Source: Callipepla californica brunnescens (lineage: Eukaryota; Chordata; Aves; Galliformes; Odontophoridae). From it: DNA of 64,000 nucleotides. A model generated the notes under the pieces. That model saw nothing but the letters and a program-made list of their open reading frames with translations, did not search any database and was not told the origin of the DNA. Shown piece by piece: positions 61,173-64,000 of the stretch. The position numbers were made by a program, and so were the translations under genes. Each line of letters begins with the position of its first letter. Position 1 is the first letter of the stretch. The stretch spans positions 2,976,001 to 3,040,000 of the forward strand of contig JALIRH010000036.1 of assembly GCA_023055505.1 (NCBI GenBank), read 5' to 3'.

Positions 61173-64000
61173 ATAATTGACCTATTAGACGTACTAGCCA
61201 TGAAACTCAACTATTCCTATACTGTTGTCTGCTTTATTTATAGGCAGAGACTTCCTTTTAAAGCACAAAGAACAACCAGCACAAGAGCCTGCGTGCATTA
61301 CAAAGCAATCACCTGCTCTCTTTTTCTGTGTGCTCTCTTCCATCTTTGAAGCATCAGTCACATTACTGCGAATTCTTCTGCCACTTTCTGGAGAAGGGTT
61401 GAGTTTGTTGCAAGATTCAATTTGCTAAATCATGCTCCTAACCCAAGATGGCCAAATTCGTCATGGCATGGTAATGCTAATGAGATGAGAGTCTGAAGAG
61501 GCAAATTCCAAAGTGCAGAGAGAAAAGGATGTTTTCCTTTCCGCTGGACAAAACACAACTCTTCTGGCAGGCACAAGCAGGACAGTCTGTCCACTTTGGC
61601 AATACCCTGCATGCCTGGACGTACGCAAGTGTGTTTTTACATGCAACTCGGTTTGATTACACAATCTCCCTCCAAGAGAATTTGGCAAGAAAGATATCTG
61701 AGAAGGTTAAGAAATGGAGAGCAGCCTGCAGCATCTCTCACTCTATTTCCAGCACCATTTGGAGCAGCTGACCATTGGGAAAACAACCAAAGAAAAACAC
61801 CATCAGTGTTGATCAGGTTCCCAGCTCGCTATTTCATAAATGTCACAAGGTCACAGGCCTATTTTCAGTTGCCAGCTTATACCTACTGACTTTCCTCTAA
61901 TAGCTGGGCCCATGCACAACAAACCAGCCCTCAGGCCAAATCCCTTCCTCTTCTTCATTTTCCCAAGGGTGATCCTCAGCCTTTGCCAAATGCATCTGTT
62001 AAGAGATTAGTAAGTCTTTTCCTGACCAAGAATTTCTTTGCATCTCGGGTTTTTCTGAAGCTAAACCCACTTTTCCAGTGTTTACTCCTTGTGGAAAGCA
62101 CAGTTTAACACACATCTGGGGAGACAGTATTTAATGATGGTACCTGATTCTTCCAGTAGCAAACTTTCTGTGAAATGCTCTGTAGCTTGTTTAGGTTGCA
62201 GAGCTCCCACCTGTATGACTGTAATATATTTTATTTGCATTTTCTCTTTACTGAGAATCATAAATGCTTTGTCCCTGTTGAACCGAGATCAGTGCTAGTG
62301 CCAGGCAGCCTTGAAGAGCAAAACAAGTTTAATTTAGTGAAGGTCAGGGTTAAAGTCTTGATTATGATGTCTGAAAAATAGTTAGCCACCACAGGCAGAA
62401 GAAGAAGAAAACACAAATGTCTTGTGCTAAATGCTAGGCATCCGACAAGGCATCGCTTACATGTAGATCTACATACCAATCTGAGGACTGTCCTAACTTC
62501 AGGATGCACCTAGGCTTCCTGCCCTGAAATGTTTGCCTCCAATTTAAACTCCAAGCTTATTTGCATTTTTAATGACTATTCTGTAATTCAAATAAGAGCA
62601 TCAGAGTGTGTATTAAAAGTCACTGTCTCTCCTTTCTAATGACGATGATCTTATCACTTTGGAATAGATAGCTGGCATCTGTGAGAACGATTAAGAATGG
62701 TTGAAATCCTCTGTATTTGTCTAAGAAGTATGCCTCATAAGGACTCAGAGCCCTCATTCTTCTAGGTTTTCCTTTACAAATCAATTCTAAACTTCATTTT
62801 TAGCATTCCACAAACCCCATTTTTCAGCTCACTAGTTTCTGTGCACCATTCCAGTCATCTTTTCATGTATCAGCATTTCACAGAGCCTATGTCATACAGA
62901 AATGTATCTTCCTGTTTTGGGGGCATGGGGGGTCGTTATCAAACACCACAGCCCATAATTTCTGAAGTCCTGAAATCTGTGCACTGTGTACACCAGGTAA
63001 GAATGAAGAATGTCAAAACCTCAGCCGTAATGATCAGATTTCCTCACTTGTCAGTCTTCCCCTGGGATTCTTTATAGCTCATTAAACAAAACAGAAAGGA
63101 GCTTATACAGAAAGAAAAAGTTCGACATGATCAACTAGCTTTGCTGGTAATGCGTGCAATCCACCCAGATGTCTAGACAGTTTGAAAAATACAGATGGCA
63201 TTTAGAGGTTACAGATGTTACTCCTCTCGTTGGACTTCAAATTAAGTAGGAACAGACCCTATCAACGTTAGGTGGTCCAATTCCAAAGGAAACATCCAGT
63301 GTGTGGCAGGAAATGAAGTTATTGGTTCAGTAGGCACTTCACCTTTCAAATCAGTGAACCTCTTGGTCTTTCTTCAAGGAAGTTCTGCGCCCCGCAGAGT
63401 GCGTGCTTTGGGGAAAGGGGAGAGAACAAATTGGTCGGAGCTTCAATTGTGGGAAACCTGCAGTATTACTTCATAAAAAGGGAGGAAAAAGAAAAGCAAC
63501 ACCTGCATCCTGGCCTGATGGCAGTTCAGGCAGGTGTTCCTTTGCTGCTCTGCTTACTTGCCCTGTGTAGTAGTAAGTTGGAGGGTATGCTTTCTTATCC
63601 AGGCTTCAGACAGTACTATTCCCTTCTAAATAGTAGTTAATGGCTCTGCAAGAGGTAATGAGATGAAACGTGGACAAATGCTTGCAAAAGTTGGCATTCT
63701 GGAACACCCAGGACAACCAAGGTTATCCAGAAGTAGCATCTCTTTCTTGGCCTGTGTTCCCCAAATACCACTGTGCCATTAGGCTTCCCTGGGGCACGAG
63801 CAGAGCAATCACAGAAGATATGAAAACACAGCATGAGGTGGCTGAGAAGCCCCCTGATTCCTCCAAGATGCAGGTCTGAGCAAGGTGAAACACCACAGAT
63901 TAGGTACAGGATCTCAAGGCACAGCCTGGATTTGTGTAGGTGAGGTTTTGGAGGAACATGAGTGGCATGGGAGCAGGGATAGTTGCAGGTGCATCGCACT
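61173..64000. other. Intergenic to window edge, no gene recognised
   Basis: Short open frames only. One on the minus strand (63637-63999) runs towards the window edge but has no recognisable similarity. It does not resemble SPSB1, the gene expected next by synteny. Confidence 0.5.

Noticed and set aside
61173..64000. SPSB1 3' coding exon or SOCS box expected from synteny
   Set aside because: No SPRY or SOCS-box translation appears on either strand, so the gene must lie further right or be absent here.

Overview
The window looks like vertebrate nuclear DNA, most probably from a bird. The evidence is a seven-exon mitochondrial carrier gene with standard GT-AG introns, two CpG-island promoters, sparse repeats, and CR1 LINE fragments with the avian-type 3' end (short ATTCATAG-like octamers). 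A galliform such as chicken is plausible, but I cannot prove the species from sequence alone.

Left edge (1-430): the first coding exon of TMEM201 (SAMP1/NET5, an inner nuclear membrane protein) lies on the minus strand inside a GC-rich CpG island. The rest of that gene is outside the window to the left.

Centre-left (about 3.65-20.95 kb): a complete SLC25A33 (PNC1, mitochondrial pyrimidine nucleotide carrier) is on the minus strand. I placed all seven coding exons from splice sites and reading-frame continuity. They sum to 960 nt, which is 319 residues plus stop, and all phases match. The start codon lies in a second CpG island at about 20.55-21.06 kb. Its introns hold CR1 and MIR-like fossils and otherwise nothing I can name. 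SLC25A33 followed by TMEM201 on the same strand, about 3.4 kb apart, is the same order and orientation as recalled for human 1p36.22.

Right two thirds (21.06-64 kb): about 43 kb of apparently non-coding DNA. A young-looking 5'-truncated CR1 sits just upstream of the SLC25A33 promoter. Beyond it are a fold-back repeat fossil, a few MIR/L3-like relics, simple-sequence tracts, an 86-nt purine tract and a 36-bp interstitial telomere-like array. No open reading frame there resembles a known protein. By synteny the next gene to the right should be SPSB1, but none of its coding sequence was found. I saw no new multi-gene system; the findings below are modest regulatory, structural and repeat observations.
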